The notes beneath the pieces are model-generated. The model was not told the DNA's origin and searched no databases. It worked only from the letters and a program-made list of their open reading frames with translations. 64,000 bases of DNA, taken from the NCBI GenBank assembly GCA_937952305.1, contig CALFZO010000029.1, positions 7,556 to 71,555 of the forward strand. Reading direction: 5' to 3'. Made by a program: the position numbers and the translations under genes. This DNA comes from an uncultured Anaerolineales bacterium. Lineage in GTDB: Bacteria > Chloroflexota > Anaerolineae > Anaerolineales > UBA6663. Within the stretch, counting starts at the first letter, position 1, and every line of letters begins with the position of its first letter. Below are positions 50,627 to 60,440 of this stretch, one piece after another.

Positions 50627-51829
50627 TTAGAGCGTTTGGAGCACCTCGGCGATGGGGCCGAGCGCCCAGTCGACGGTGGCCCGGTCGATGATCAGCGGCG
50701 GCGCGATGCGGATGACGTGCTCGTGCGTCTCCTTGCACAGGAGGCCGCGCTGGCGCAGCGCCTCGCAGAAACGCCGCGCGCCGCCCGCCTCCGGCTTGAG
50801 CTCCACCCCGATCAGCAGCCCTTGGCCGCGCACTTCCTGCACGTGCGGGCTCGGAATCTCGGCCAGGCGCTCCTGGAGATAGTCGCCCATCTCGGCGGCC
50901 CGCTCGGCCAGCTTCTCCTCCCGGAGCACGCGCAGCGCGGCGCGCGCCACGGCCGCCGCCAGCGGATTGCCGCCGAAGGTGGAGCCGTGCTCGCCAGGTT
51001 GAAACAGGCTCAGCAAGGCCCGGTCCGCCAGGATGGCCGAGACCGGGTACAGGCCTCCGCCCAGGGCTTTCCCCAGGATGACGATGTCCGGCCGCACCGC
51101 CTCGTGGTCGCACGCGAACAGCCGCCCGGTGCGGCCCAGCCCGGTCTGGATCTCATCGGCCACGAACAGGACATTGTGGCGCCGGGCCAGCGCGGCCACG
51201 GCGGACAGGTAGCCCGCCGGCGGCACCACCACGCCCGCTTCGCCCTGGATCGGCTCCAGCAGGATGGCGGCCGTGTTGGGCGTGATCGCGGCCGCCATGG
51301 CCGCCGCGTCGCCGTAGGGCACGGTCTTGAAGCCGGGCGTATGCGGGCCAAACAGGTCCCGATACAGCGGCTCGGTCGAGAACGAGATGATCGTGATCGT
51401 GCGGCCGTGGAAATTTCCGCCGACCACGATGATCTCGGCCTGGTCGCGCGGGACACCCTTGACGGTGTAGGCCCACTTGCGCGCCAGCTTGACGGCCGTC
51501 TCCACCGCCTCGGCCCCGGTGTTCATGGGCAGCGCCATCTCGTAGCCGGTCAGCTCGGACAGCTCCTGGTAGAACAACGGCAGTTGGTTATTGCGGAAGG
51601 CGCGCGAGGTGAGCGTCACCTTCTGGGCCTGCTCCACCAGCGCGGCCACGATGGCGGGGTGGCAGTGCCCCTGGTTGAGGGCCGAATACGCGGACAGGCA
51701 GTCCAGGTATTTCCGGCCTTCCACATCCCACACCCACACCCCTTGCGCGCGCTCGATGACGACGTCCAGCGGGTGGTAGTTGTGCGCGCCGAAGCGCTCT
51801 TCCAGGGCGACGTAGTCCTTGGCGTACAT
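50627..51829 (-). CDS. rocD: Ornithine aminotransferase
   Basis: 400 residues from the ATG at 51829 with an AAGGAG site. PLP enzyme of fold type I, class III; converts ornithine and 2-oxoglutarate to glutamate semialdehyde and glutamate. Evidence: YLDCLSAYSALNQGHCHPAI, ALPMNTGAEAVETAVKLARKW, VADEIQTGLGRTGR and the PLP lysine in ILGKALGGGLYPVSA. LSAYSALNQGH is typical of OAT rather than acetylornithine aminotransferase. Two genes down from the GntR regulator and next to argF. Confidence 0.9.
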   Translation of the reverse strand: MYAKDYVALEERFGAHNYHPLDVVIERAQGVWVWDVEGRKYLDCLSAYSALNQGHCHPAIVAALVEQAQKVTLTSRAFRNNQLPLFYQELSELTGYEMALPMNTGAEAVETAVKLARKWAYTVKGVPRDQAEIIVVGGNFHGRTITIISFSTEPLYRDLFGPHTPGFKTVPYGDAAAMAAAITPNTAAILLEPIQGEAGVVVPPAGYLSAVAALARRHNVLFVADEIQTGLGRTGRLFACDHEAVRPDIVILGKALGGGLYPVSAILADRALLSLFQPGEHGSTFGGNPLAAAVARAALRVLREEKLAERAAEMGDYLQERLAEIPSPHVQEVRGQGLLIGVELKPEAGGARRFCEALRQRGLLCKETHEHVIRIAPPLIIDRATVDWALGPIAEVLQTL

Positions 51830-51878
51830 GCGAACTCCTTGAACGGAGGCCGAAACGCGGAGCGCTTCAGCCCCCGCC

Positions 51879-52862
51879 TCAGCGGCGGCGGGTGGTCTTC
51901 TGCGCGGGCCGCGCGGCCGGGCGCCGGGCGGCCGGTTTGGGGCGGGCGGCCAGCAGGTGGTGCAAGATAGCCTTCTGGGCGTGCATGCGGTTCTCGGCCT
52001 CCGGGAAGACCACCGAGTGCGGCCCATCCATGACGGCGTCAGTGATCTCCTCGCCGCGATGGGCCGGCAGGCAGTGCAGGACGATGGCGTCCGGTTGAGC
52101 CAGCCGCAGCAGATCGTCATTGACTTGGAAGCCGGCGAAGGCCTGGCGCCGGGCCTCGGCCTCTTTCTCCTGGCCCATGCTGGTCCAGGTGTCGGTGTAG
52201 ACGGCGTCGGCGTGCCTCACGGCCTCGCGCGGGTCGTGCGTCAGCCGCACCTCGGCCCCGGACGCCGCCGCGAGCTCCCGCCCTTGGGCCACGACCTTGG
52301 CCGGCAGGGTATAGCCCTGCGGCGAGGCGATGGCGAAGTGCGCGCCGAGCTTGGCGCAGATGTGGAGCAGGGAGGTGGCCACGTTGAAGCCGTCGCCGAC
52401 GTAGGCCACACGCAGCCCCTTGAGCTTGCCCTTGTGCTCCTGGATGGTGAGCGCGTCGGCCAGGGCCTGGCACGGGTGGTTGTAGTCCGACAGGCCGTTG
52501 ATGACGGGCACGCTGGCCCACTGCGCCAGTTCCAGGATGTGCTGGTGGGCGAAGGTGCGGGCCATGATGGCATCCACATAGCCGGACAGCACGCGGGCCA
52601 CGTCGGCCACGGACTCGCGCTGGCCCAGGCCGATCTCGGCCGGCGACAGGTACAGGGCGTCACCGCCCAGGTGGCGCATGGCCATGTCAAACGAGACGCG
52701 CGTGCGCAAGGACGGCTTCTGAAAGACCATGCCCAGGACCTTGCCCTTGAGCACGGGCTTATTGCCGCCGCGGGCGCGCTCTTTCTTCAGTTGCACGGCC
52801 AGGTCGAGCAGGGCTTGCAGTTCTTTCGGCGAATAGTCGGCGATGTGCAGGAAGTGGCGCAT
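51879..52862 (-). CDS. argF: Ornithine carbamoyltransferase
   Basis: 327 residues. Carbamoyl-phosphate-binding SLRTR (KPSLRTRVSFDMAM), HPCQALADALTIQEHKG, ornithine-binding DTWTSMGQE and the catalytic HCLPAHRGEEI are complete. Makes citrulline from ornithine and carbamoyl phosphate, or the reverse in ornithine catabolism. The C-terminus ends in an extra Lys/Arg/Ala-rich tail of ~20 residues. With rocD downstream, the pair could divide ornithine between citrulline and glutamate. Confidence 0.93.
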   Translation of the reverse strand: MRHFLHIADYSPKELQALLDLAVQLKKERARGGNKPVLKGKVLGMVFQKPSLRTRVSFDMAMRHLGGDALYLSPAEIGLGQRESVADVARVLSGYVDAIMARTFAHQHILELAQWASVPVINGLSDYNHPCQALADALTIQEHKGKLKGLRVAYVGDGFNVATSLLHICAKLGAHFAIASPQGYTLPAKVVAQGRELAAASGAEVRLTHDPREAVRHADAVYTDTWTSMGQEKEAEARRQAFAGFQVNDDLLRLAQPDAIVLHCLPAHRGEEITDAVMDGPHSVVFPEAENRMHAQKAILHHLLAARPKPAARRPAARPAQKTTRRR

Positions 52863-52882
52863 GGTGGTTCTCCTCAGATCTC

Positions 52883-52920
52883 ACGCACCCGGCCCGGCGC
52901 TGACACCGCGCCGGGTGCGT
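52883..52920 (-). other. Strong intercistronic hairpin between the cDPGS and argF genes
   Basis: Perfect 11-bp arms ACGCACCCGGC and GCCGGGTGCGT, starting 5 bases after the cDPGS stop and ending 20 bases before the argF start. No T run follows, so processing, attenuation or mRNA protection is more likely than full termination. Confidence 0.6.
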
Positions 52921-52925
52921 TGGCG

Positions 52926-54251
<1,326 letters not shown>

Positions 54252-54285
54252 GCGGGTGTCTCCTTGTGAGAGGGGCTGGGGGCGG

Positions 54286-54978
54286 TCAGGCCGCCCGACG
54301 AAGGTGCGCCACGAGTTCGGCGCCGGTGCTGGCGATATGTTGGCGGATCAGGCGTTCGGCGGCTTCGGCATCGCGGCCGGCCAGCGCGTCCAAGATCGCG
54401 GGATGCTCAGCCAGGTCGCCGGCGTTGCGTTCCGGCAGCGAGAGCTCGGTAGCGGCGGCCACGTTGCCCCACAGCATGGTGGGGAAGGCGGCCCAGATCT
54501 GGTTGAGCAAGCGGATCAGGTAAGCGCGCCGGCTGGCCGTGCAGATCAACTGGTGGAAGCGGCGGTTGAGCTCCAGATACTCGGCCAGCGCCTCCGGGGC
54601 CTGGCGTGCGCCCATCTGCGCCTGCAGATCGCGCAGCTCGGCCAGCTCCTCGGGCGTGATGTGCTCGGCCGCGGCCCGCGCCGCCATCCCCTCCAGGAAG
54701 CCGCGCGCCGCGTACAGGTCGGCCACGTCGTCGGCTGAGAACGCCACCACGCGCACGCCGCGGTAGGGGACGTGTTCCACCAGGCCTTCGGCCGCCAGCT
54801 CCTTGAGCGCTTCCCGCACCGGCATCTGGCTGACGCCGTATTCCTGCGCCACCCGTTCCTGGCGCAGCCACTCGCCGGGCTTGAGCTCGCCTTCCAGGAT
54901 CTCGGCGCGCAGGCGTTCAGCCACCACGCGGCGGAGCTGCTTGTGAGCGGTGACGTCTGGTTTGGTGGATATTGTCAT
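54286..54978 (-). CDS. GntR/FadR-type regulator (FCD domain) of the argF-rocD operon
   Basis: 230 residues. Winged helix: LKPGEWLRQERVAQEYGVSQ, MPVREALKELAAEGLVEHV and PYRGVRVVAFSADD. FCD domain with conserved His/Asp in LELNRRFHQLICTASRR and HPAILDALAGRDAEAAERLI. A 19-bp palindrome covers the region just upstream of its ATG, so it probably represses itself and the cDPGS-argF-rocD genes that follow on the same strand (34-base gap to the cDPGS gene). Confidence 0.87.
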   Translation of the reverse strand: MTISTKPDVTAHKQLRRVVAERLRAEILEGELKPGEWLRQERVAQEYGVSQMPVREALKELAAEGLVEHVPYRGVRVVAFSADDVADLYAARGFLEGMAARAAAEHITPEELAELRDLQAQMGARQAPEALAEYLELNRRFHQLICTASRRAYLIRLLNQIWAAFPTMLWGNVAAATELSLPERNAGDLAEHPAILDALAGRDAEAAERLIRQHIASTGAELVAHLRRAA

Positions 54979-54990
54979 AAGTGTTGTGAT

Positions 54991-55009
54991 ATTAGATATT
55001 ATATCTAAT
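54991..55009. promoter_or_regulatory. Palindromic operator of the GntR regulator
   Basis: ATTAGATAT-T-ATATCTAAT: perfect 9-bp arms around one base. On the minus strand it contains TATAAT as a -10 candidate. Stands out as AT-rich in a GC-rich genome and lies 13 bases before the ATG. The matching -35 is not clear. Confidence 0.75.
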
Positions 55010-55057
55010 CACGAACAGACTACCATCAGCGGACGGCAAAGTCAACGCTGAAGGGAC

Positions 55058-55095
55058 GAAAAACAACCGCCGACTGAGGCGGTCCAGTCGGCGGT
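55058..55095 (-). terminator. Rho-independent terminator of argS
   Basis: On the minus strand ACCGCCGACTG, 8-base loop, CAGTCGGCGGT, then TTGTTTTTCG. About 40 bases after the argS stop. Confidence 0.88.
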
Positions 55096-55134
55096 GCGGG
55101 GGTCGGGATAGGCGGGGGTCGGCTTCGGCTTCGG

Positions 55135-56940
55135 TTACATCACGTCCGGGGCCTGGATGGCCAGCAGCCGCAGGGCGTTGGCCAGGGTCTGTTTGACGGC
55201 CGCCGTCAGGCGCAGGCGCGCGGCGCGCACCGTCGGGCTTTCGGCCTGCAGCACCGGCGCCTCGTGATAGAAGCTGTGGAAGGTCTTGGCCAGCTCATAG
55301 ACGTAGTTGGCCATGTGCAGCGGCTTGTACTCGTTGGCCGCGGCTTGCACAGTGGCCGGGAAGCGCGTCAACAAGTCGATCAGCTCCACTTCCAGCGCGT
55401 GCAGGTCGTAGTCGAAGTTCACGGGCGGCGGCAGCGCGCCGGCTTTGCGCAGGATGCTGGCCGCGCGCACATGCGCGTTCTGGATGTAGGGCGCGGTCTT
55501 GCCATCGAAGCTCAGCGCGTCGTCATAGCGGAACTCGATGTCTTTGACGTTGTCCACCGACAGCATGGAGTAGACCAGGGCGCCCAGGCCTAACTGACGC
55601 GCCACCTGGTCACGCACGGCCGGCGCCAGCTCCGGGTTCTTCTCTTCGATGACGGCGTGGACGCGCCGGTAGGCCTCCTCGGCGACATCTTTGAAGAGCA
55701 CCACGCGCCCGCGCCGCGCCGACATGCCGCCCTCCGGCAGGGTGACGTAGCCGTAGGACAGGTGATGGCACTTGGCGGCCTGCGGGAAGCCCCACAGCTC
55801 CAGGATCTTGAAGGCCTGCTGGAAGTGCAGGCTCTGACGGAAGTCCACTACGTAGATCGAGCGGTCGACGTGATACTGCTCGAACTTGACCTTGGCCAGG
55901 GCCAGGTCCTTGGTCAGGTAGAGCGAGGTGCCGTCGCTGCGCAGCACCACGGCCGTGCGGTACTTGTCCTTGGTCAGGCCGAGTTTCTCGTCGATCTTCA
56001 CCACCACCGGGCCGGCCGGGCGCTGGTCCTCGGCCAGGCCGCGCGCGATCAGATCATCGACGATGGCCTTGCTGGGTTCATCGACCTCGCTCTCGTAAAA
56101 CCAGACGTCGATGGCGATATCCAGCTCGGCCAGGATCTCGCGCAGCTCTTCCAGACTCCACTCGCGCGTCACCCGCCACAACTCGCGGACCGCGGGGTCG
56201 CCGGCGTCCCACCGGCGGTACAGCTCGCGCCGCTCGGCGTCGAAGGCGGCCCGCCGGGCCGCTGCCTCGGCCGTCTCGCCCTCCTGCGGTTCGAGCAAGG
56301 CCGTGGCCTCGGCGTAGATCTTCAACAGCCATTGCCCGCGCTCGTGCACGCCGGCCGGCTCCTGGCCCTTGTAGAACTTGTCGTAGGCCCACAGGATGGT
56401 GATCACGCCCAGGCCGATGTCGCCCGGATAAGAAGCGCGGATCACCGGGTAGCCCGCGAACTGCAGCACCCGGGCCAGCACCTCGCCCAGCAGGGCGTTG
56501 CGGGCGTGGCCGATATGGAACGAGTGATGGGTGTTGGGCTGGGCGTACTCCACCATCACCTGCTCGGGCTTCGCCGGGCCGCGGCCGAAATCGGCGCCGG
56601 CGGTCAGCACGGCCTCCACCACGCGCGCCGCGTAGCTGGGCGTGTCGAAGTAGGCGTTGAGGTAGGCCTTGTCGGCCTCCAGGCGCGCAAAGCCGGGCGG
56701 CGGCGCGAGGCGCGCCACCACCTGCTGGGCCAGCTCCTGGGCGCGCTGCGGGACGTTGACCTTGCGGCCGGCCGAACGTGCCTCGGCGGCGGCGGCCTGG
56801 AAACAGATATTCGTCCCCTGGCCCCATTGCCCGGCGAACGGCGTCGCCTGCCATTTCACCTCGCCCGGATCGGGGAGGCCCAATTCCGCCAGCGCGGCCT
56901 TGATGTGGCCGGCGATCCCGGCCAGCTCCTGCTCGAACAT
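55135..56940 (-). CDS. argS: Arginyl-tRNA synthetase
   Basis: 601 residues from the ATG at 56940 (AGGAGA site); the longer upstream frame is not conserved-looking. Class I synthetase: HIGH motif as HSFHIGHARNALLGE, KMSKS replaced by the degenerate GGMSARRG typical of ArgRS, N-terminal Add-1 domain (WQATPFAGQWGQGTNICF) and C-terminal DALR anticodon domain (ALEVELIDLLTRFPATV, then TFHSFYHEAPVL). Essential housekeeping enzyme. Not obviously linked to the arginine genes beyond neighbourhood. Confidence 0.96.
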   Translation of the reverse strand: MFEQELAGIAGHIKAALAELGLPDPGEVKWQATPFAGQWGQGTNICFQAAAAEARSAGRKVNVPQRAQELAQQVVARLAPPPGFARLEADKAYLNAYFDTPSYAARVVEAVLTAGADFGRGPAKPEQVMVEYAQPNTHHSFHIGHARNALLGEVLARVLQFAGYPVIRASYPGDIGLGVITILWAYDKFYKGQEPAGVHERGQWLLKIYAEATALLEPQEGETAEAAARRAAFDAERRELYRRWDAGDPAVRELWRVTREWSLEELREILAELDIAIDVWFYESEVDEPSKAIVDDLIARGLAEDQRPAGPVVVKIDEKLGLTKDKYRTAVVLRSDGTSLYLTKDLALAKVKFEQYHVDRSIYVVDFRQSLHFQQAFKILELWGFPQAAKCHHLSYGYVTLPEGGMSARRGRVVLFKDVAEEAYRRVHAVIEEKNPELAPAVRDQVARQLGLGALVYSMLSVDNVKDIEFRYDDALSFDGKTAPYIQNAHVRAASILRKAGALPPPVNFDYDLHALEVELIDLLTRFPATVQAAANEYKPLHMANYVYELAKTFHSFYHEAPVLQAESPTVRAARLRLTAAVKQTLANALRLLAIQAPDVM

Positions 56941-57058
56941 CGCGTCTCCTGCAGTCGGCGTCAGCGCGGCGCCGGACCGACCGGCCCGGCGTGGAGTCTG
57001 CGTCGCATTGGCTTGTGAACTGAAAGGGCGATTGTAGCACGAGCGCCGGGGACGCGCC

Positions 57059-57409
57059 TCAATCCTCGTCACCGCCGATGACCGTGAACGTGCGGCGCCG
57101 GTCGGGGCGGGCGGGCGCGGCCGGGCCGGGAAGCGGCGCGGCGGCCGGAGGGTAGGGCGGCGCCACCACGATGACGCGCGGCTCCGGGTCAGGCGCGGTC
57201 GGGCGCTCGGGCCGGGCCAGGCGGCCCGGCAGGTCCCGCGTCGCCAGCCAGACGACGATGAGCGAGGTGGGGATGGAGGCGGCCACGCCCGCGATCACGC
57301 CGACGATGACGGCCATGGCTTGATCGGAGAGGCGCAGGCCGATGACGACCGCCAGCGTGACGCTGAAGACCAGCAGCAGCAGGAAGACGGCCAGACGCAA
57401 CCTGGACAT
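57059..57409 (-). CDS. Small membrane protein with Pro-rich tail, function unknown
   Basis: 116 residues: two membrane helices (AVFLLLLVFSVTLAVVIG and VIVGVIAGVAASIPTSLIVV) then a long Pro/Ala-rich cytoplasmic tail ending FTVIGGDED. No family recognised. Same strand as argS and the TfoX-like gene. Confidence 0.6.
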   Translation of the reverse strand: MSRLRLAVFLLLLVFSVTLAVVIGLRLSDQAMAVIVGVIAGVAASIPTSLIVVWLATRDLPGRLARPERPTAPDPEPRVIVVAPPYPPAAAPLPGPAAPARPDRRRTFTVIGGDED

Positions 57410-57427
57410 GGCGGCGCAGGCCCCCGG

Positions 57428-57814
57428 TCACTTCGGCCGTTTGGGAGTGCGCCGGCGGCGCGCCGGCTTGGGGGCCTGGTCGGCCGCCAGCGCCAGGCGA
57501 TGAGCGTGCGCCACCCATTCGCCGAGGCGGGCCGGGTCCGCGTGAAAGGCCTCCGGCAGCAGGACCCAAGTGGACATGGTGCGGCCCTTGACGCGCCACG
57601 GCGCGGCCCCGGCCTGGGCCAGCAGGGCGGCGTGCAGGGCCGGCTCGGGCAGCTTCACGCCCAGGCGGCCTTCCGGCCACACCAGGGCGAAGATCTTGCT
57701 GGCGGCGAAGAGCGTGTTGCAGCCGAACATGCGGCGCTCGCTGACGGCCGGCAGGCCCGCGCAGGCCTGGCGCAGCTGCTCCCACAAGGCTGCGTTTTGA
57801 GAGAGTGCGGCCAT
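57428..57814 (-). CDS. TfoX/Sxy N-terminal-domain protein
   Basis: 128 residues matching the TfoX_N fold (SERRMFGCNTLFAASKIFAL, VWPEGRLGVKLPE). Full TfoX is a competence regulator in gamma-proteobacteria; stand-alone TfoX_N proteins are widespread and of unknown function. A basic tail (PARRRRTPKRPK) ends it. Confidence 0.75.
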   Translation of the reverse strand: MAALSQNAALWEQLRQACAGLPAVSERRMFGCNTLFAASKIFALVWPEGRLGVKLPEPALHAALLAQAGAAPWRVKGRTMSTWVLLPEAFHADPARLGEWVAHAHRLALAADQAPKPARRRRTPKRPK

Positions 57815-57834
57815 GCAGTCCTCCTCGCGGGCCG

Positions 57835-58422
57835 CTATCCGGCCCGGCCCGGCCGGGCGACCTCGGCGTGGCGGAAGCAGCCTACCACGTGATCGTTGAC
57901 CAACCCGGTCGCCTGCAGGAAGGCGTAGCAGATCGTCGAGCCCACGAACGTGAAGCCGCGCTTCTTTAGGTCTTTGCTCAGCGCGTCCGACTCAGCCGTG
58001 CGCGCCGGGATTTCGCGCAGGCTTTTCCAGGCGTTGTGTCTGGGCGCGCCGCCCACCCAGCGCCAGACGTAGGCATCGAAGCTGCCAAACTCGCGCTGCA
58101 CGGCCAGGAAAGCCTGAGCGTTTTTGACCGCGCCGTGGACCTTGAGCCGGTTGCGCACGATGCCGGGGTCGGCCAGCAGCTGCGCCAGTTTGCGCTCGCT
58201 GTAACGCGCCACCCGCGCCGGATCGAAATCGTCGAAGACGGCGCGGTAGCGTTCGCGCTTGTTCAGAATCGTGCTCCAGCTCAGGCCGGCCTGGGCGCCT
58301 TCCAGGATCAGGAACTCAAAAAAGCGGCGGTCGTCGTGGACGGGCACGCCCCACTCCTGATCGTGATACGCGATCATGCGCGGGTCCGTGCCGGCCCATT
58401 CACAGCGTTGCGGCGAAGGCAT
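57835..58422 (-). CDS. tag: DNA-3-methyladenine glycosylase I
   Basis: 195 residues; removes 3-methyladenine from DNA in base-excision repair. Zinc ligands C7 and H20 (RCEWAGTDPRMIAYHDQEWG) and the C-terminal pair in VNDHVVGCFRH are present, with EFLILEGAQAGLSWSTILNK holding the catalytic-pocket Glu and Trp. Full-length, no anomalies. Confidence 0.94.
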   Translation of the reverse strand: MPSPQRCEWAGTDPRMIAYHDQEWGVPVHDDRRFFEFLILEGAQAGLSWSTILNKRERYRAVFDDFDPARVARYSERKLAQLLADPGIVRNRLKVHGAVKNAQAFLAVQREFGSFDAYVWRWVGGAPRHNAWKSLREIPARTAESDALSKDLKKRGFTFVGSTICYAFLQATGLVNDHVVGCFRHAEVARPGRAG

Positions 58423-58446
58423 GCATCACCTCTGGCTGCGCCCAGT

Positions 58447-58836
58447 CTACCCCACCTGGGTGGCGATCCACCAGGTGTTGCCGGCCGGGTCCTGCACACC
58501 GCCGCGCCGGTCTGCCTCGCCCGCCGCCTGCGCCGGCGCCTGCACAGACTCCCCGCCGGCCGCCAGCGCCCGTTGATACACGGCGTCCACATCCGGCACG
58601 TAGACGTGCAGCCAGGCCGGCACGGTCGGCCAATCCGGCGTCGCCTCGGCGAACATCAAGACGGTGTCACCCACCCGCACTTCGGCGTGCATGACCGAGC
58701 CGTCCGGCCGCTGGAAGCGCCGCAACTCGGCGGCGTCGAAGACGTGCTTGAGGAAGTCGAAGACGCGCCGGGCGTCCCGGACCATCAGGTACGGAGAGAC
58801 GGTGGAGTAGCCGGCCGGTTTCCAGGTGTTGGTCAT
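58447..58836 (-). CDS. VOC-family (glyoxalase-like) protein
   Basis: 129 residues, PhnB/glyoxalase-bleomycin fold: VSPYLMVRDARRVFDFLKHV, HAEVRVGDTVLMFAEA, LHVYVPDVDAVYQRALAAG and VQDPAGNTWWIATQV. Metal ligands of catalytic members are only partly present, and the substrate is unknown. 22 bases before the FtsK-like gene's stop in the same direction. Confidence 0.85.
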   Translation of the reverse strand: MTNTWKPAGYSTVSPYLMVRDARRVFDFLKHVFDAAELRRFQRPDGSVMHAEVRVGDTVLMFAEATPDWPTVPAWLHVYVPDVDAVYQRALAAGGESVQAPAQAAGEADRRGGVQDPAGNTWWIATQVG

Positions 58837-58858
58837 GGGAACTCCTCTTCAGGGTCAA

Positions 58859-59893
58859 TCAGACGGCGCTCGGATAGTCGCCGGGTGTCACACAGGCGGC
58901 TTGAAAACGCGTCACCTGGCCGGCGGCCACGGCCAGAAAGTCGCCGCGCCCCAACAGCCGCTCGGCGCCGGTGCCGGCGCGTCCGCTGGCCACGCGCGCG
59001 TCCTCGGCGCTGGCCACGCGCCCCACCAGCCGGGCCGGAAAGTTGGCCTTGAGCATCGGCGCCAACGCCGCCGCGGCCGGCCGCTGGGTGGCGGCCACCA
59101 CGTGCAACCCGGCCTCGCGCCCGCGTTGGGCCAGCCGGGTGAGCGCGGCCTCCGCCCGCCGGCCGGCCAGGGTCAGCGCTTCGGCCAGTTCGTCCACGGC
59201 GATCACGAGGCGCGGCGCGGCCTGGCTCTCACGGTCGCGGCGCTCCATGAGCGCGACCAGGCGCTCCAGCCAGGCGGCCATGTCAGCGGCTTGCGTGACG
59301 ACCGGGGCCAGGCAATGCCCGGCCGACGCGAGCGGACCCAGGCCGCGGCCCTTGGGGTCGAGCAGCAGGAACTGCAGCTGATCCGGCCGGTGCGTGAGCG
59401 CCAGCGAACACAGTATCGTCCGCAGCAATTCGGTCTTGCCGGAGCCGGTGGCGCCGGCGATCAATACGTGCGCGACCTCCGGTGACGCCAGGCGGATGAG
59501 CAGCGGCCGCCCATCCTCCGCCAGGCCGAGGTAGGCCGTGAAGGGCGGGGCGTTTGGCACGGCGCGCCGCAGCGACCGCAGTGTGACCGGCTCCGCCTCG
59601 GCCCGCGGCACTTCCAGAGCCAGATGATCGCCGTCGCGGGCAACGCGCACCCCCGGAGCGCCCAGCGCCAGGGCCAGTTCCTCCGTGAGGTGGCGCACGG
59701 CGGCCAGGCGGACGCCCGGCGCGGGCGCGAAGTGGTAACGGACCCAGCGCGGTGTCACAGTGCCGCCGTGGACCTGGCCGGGCACGCGATGGGCGGCCAG
59801 CACCCGCTCAATGCAATCCGACTGGAAATCCAGATCATCAGAGGATGGGCGGCTCACACTCGGCCTCCACGCGGCAGACGAGAGACGATCCAT
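58859..59893 (-). CDS. Soluble FtsK/SpoIIIE-family ATPase
   Basis: 344 residues. The N-terminal ~110 residues match the FtsK alpha domain (TPRWVRYHFAPAPGVRLAAV, DHLALEVPRAE). The motor has Walker A GATGSGKT (147-154), Walker B LVIAVDELAEAL and FtsK-type sensor segments (REAGLHVVAATQRPAA and RLVGRVASAEDARVASG). There is no membrane region and no gamma DNA-recognition domain, so it is half the size of FtsK and cytoplasmic. I chose the ATG at 59893; a GTG at 59914 is possible. Longer starts are excluded if the promoter at 59975-60003 is real. Its own promoter carries a LexA-box-like palindrome. Confidence 0.82.
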   Translation of the reverse strand: MDRLSSAAWRPSVSRPSSDDLDFQSDCIERVLAAHRVPGQVHGGTVTPRWVRYHFAPAPGVRLAAVRHLTEELALALGAPGVRVARDGDHLALEVPRAEAEPVTLRSLRRAVPNAPPFTAYLGLAEDGRPLLIRLASPEVAHVLIAGATGSGKTELLRTILCSLALTHRPDQLQFLLLDPKGRGLGPLASAGHCLAPVVTQAADMAAWLERLVALMERRDRESQAAPRLVIAVDELAEALTLAGRRAEAALTRLAQRGREAGLHVVAATQRPAAAALAPMLKANFPARLVGRVASAEDARVASGRAGTGAERLLGRGDFLAVAAGQVTRFQAACVTPGDYPSAV

Positions 59894-59974
59894 GGCGCCA
59901 ACGCCGGGCTTCACCTTTCGGCTTGGCCAGGTGGGCTGGTGCGCGCTGGTTGTGGTATGTGGGCGGTCGCCTTT

Positions 59975-60003
59975 GTTATAGCAGAACTTTTGTTCTATTT
60001 CAA
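59975..60003 (-). promoter_or_regulatory. Promoter of the FtsK-like gene
   Basis: On the minus strand TTGAAA (60003-59998), 17-bp spacer, TATAAC (59980-59975). Lies just after the rpsT terminator, so the FtsK-like gene is an independent unit. Confidence 0.75.
59983..59996. promoter_or_regulatory. LexA/SOS-box-like palindrome in the FtsK-like promoter
   Basis: AGAAC-TTTT-GTTCT, a perfect 5-bp-arm palindrome that contains the GAAC-N4-GTTC core of Gram-positive-type LexA boxes. It fills the spacer between -35 and -10, an ideal repressor position. Confidence 0.55.
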
Positions 60004-60006
60004 GAG

Positions 60007-60044
60007 GAAAAAACAAGGCCACGCCGGGGAAGGGGCGTGGCCTT
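60007..60044 (-). terminator. Rho-independent terminator of rpsT
   Basis: Minus strand: AAGGCCACGCC, 8-base loop, GGCGTGGCCTT, then GTTTTTT. Ten bases after the rpsT stop. Confidence 0.93.
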
Positions 60045-60053
60045 AATCGGGCG

Positions 60054-60323
60054 CTATTTGCCCGTGAGCGTGGCCAGCTTCTTCATGAGCCGGCTCTTGC
60101 GGCGCGAGGCGCTGTTCTTGTGGATCACGCCCTTCTGCGCCGCCCGGTCCAGCGCGCTCACCGCCGCCAACGTCACCTTGCGGGCGTCCTCGGCGTTGGG
60201 GGTTTCCAGCGCTTCGCGCGCAATGCGGATGGCAGTGCGGGTGCGCGAACGGGTGCGCTGGTTGAAAGCGTGCTTGCGCTCGTTGGAGCGGATGCGCTTT
60301 TGGGCTGACTGGGTGTTAGCCAA
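60054..60323 (-). CDS. rpsT: 30S ribosomal protein S20
   Basis: 89 residues, full length; binds 16S rRNA in the small subunit. N-terminal pattern ANTQSAQKRIRSNERKHAFN and HKNSASRRKSRLMKKLATL are diagnostic. A short promoter-leader unit with its own terminator, as is common for rpsT. Confidence 0.96.
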   Translation of the reverse strand: MANTQSAQKRIRSNERKHAFNQRTRSRTRTAIRIAREALETPNAEDARKVTLAAVSALDRAAQKGVIHKNSASRRKSRLMKKLATLTGK

Positions 60324-60371
60324 GGTACTCTCTCCTGCGACGTTATGATTCCACTGCTAACGCGACGGCAA

Positions 60372-60400
60372 ATTCTAGCCGAGACAGGCGCGTTTGTCTA
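60372..60400 (-). promoter_or_regulatory. Promoter of rpsT
   Basis: Minus strand TAGACA (60400-60395), 17-bp spacer, TAGAAT (60377-60372), with a leader of about 40 bases. Confidence 0.6.
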
Positions 60401-60440
60401 GTGCTCAGACGCGCTGCCTCACGAGCTGAACCGGGCGGCG

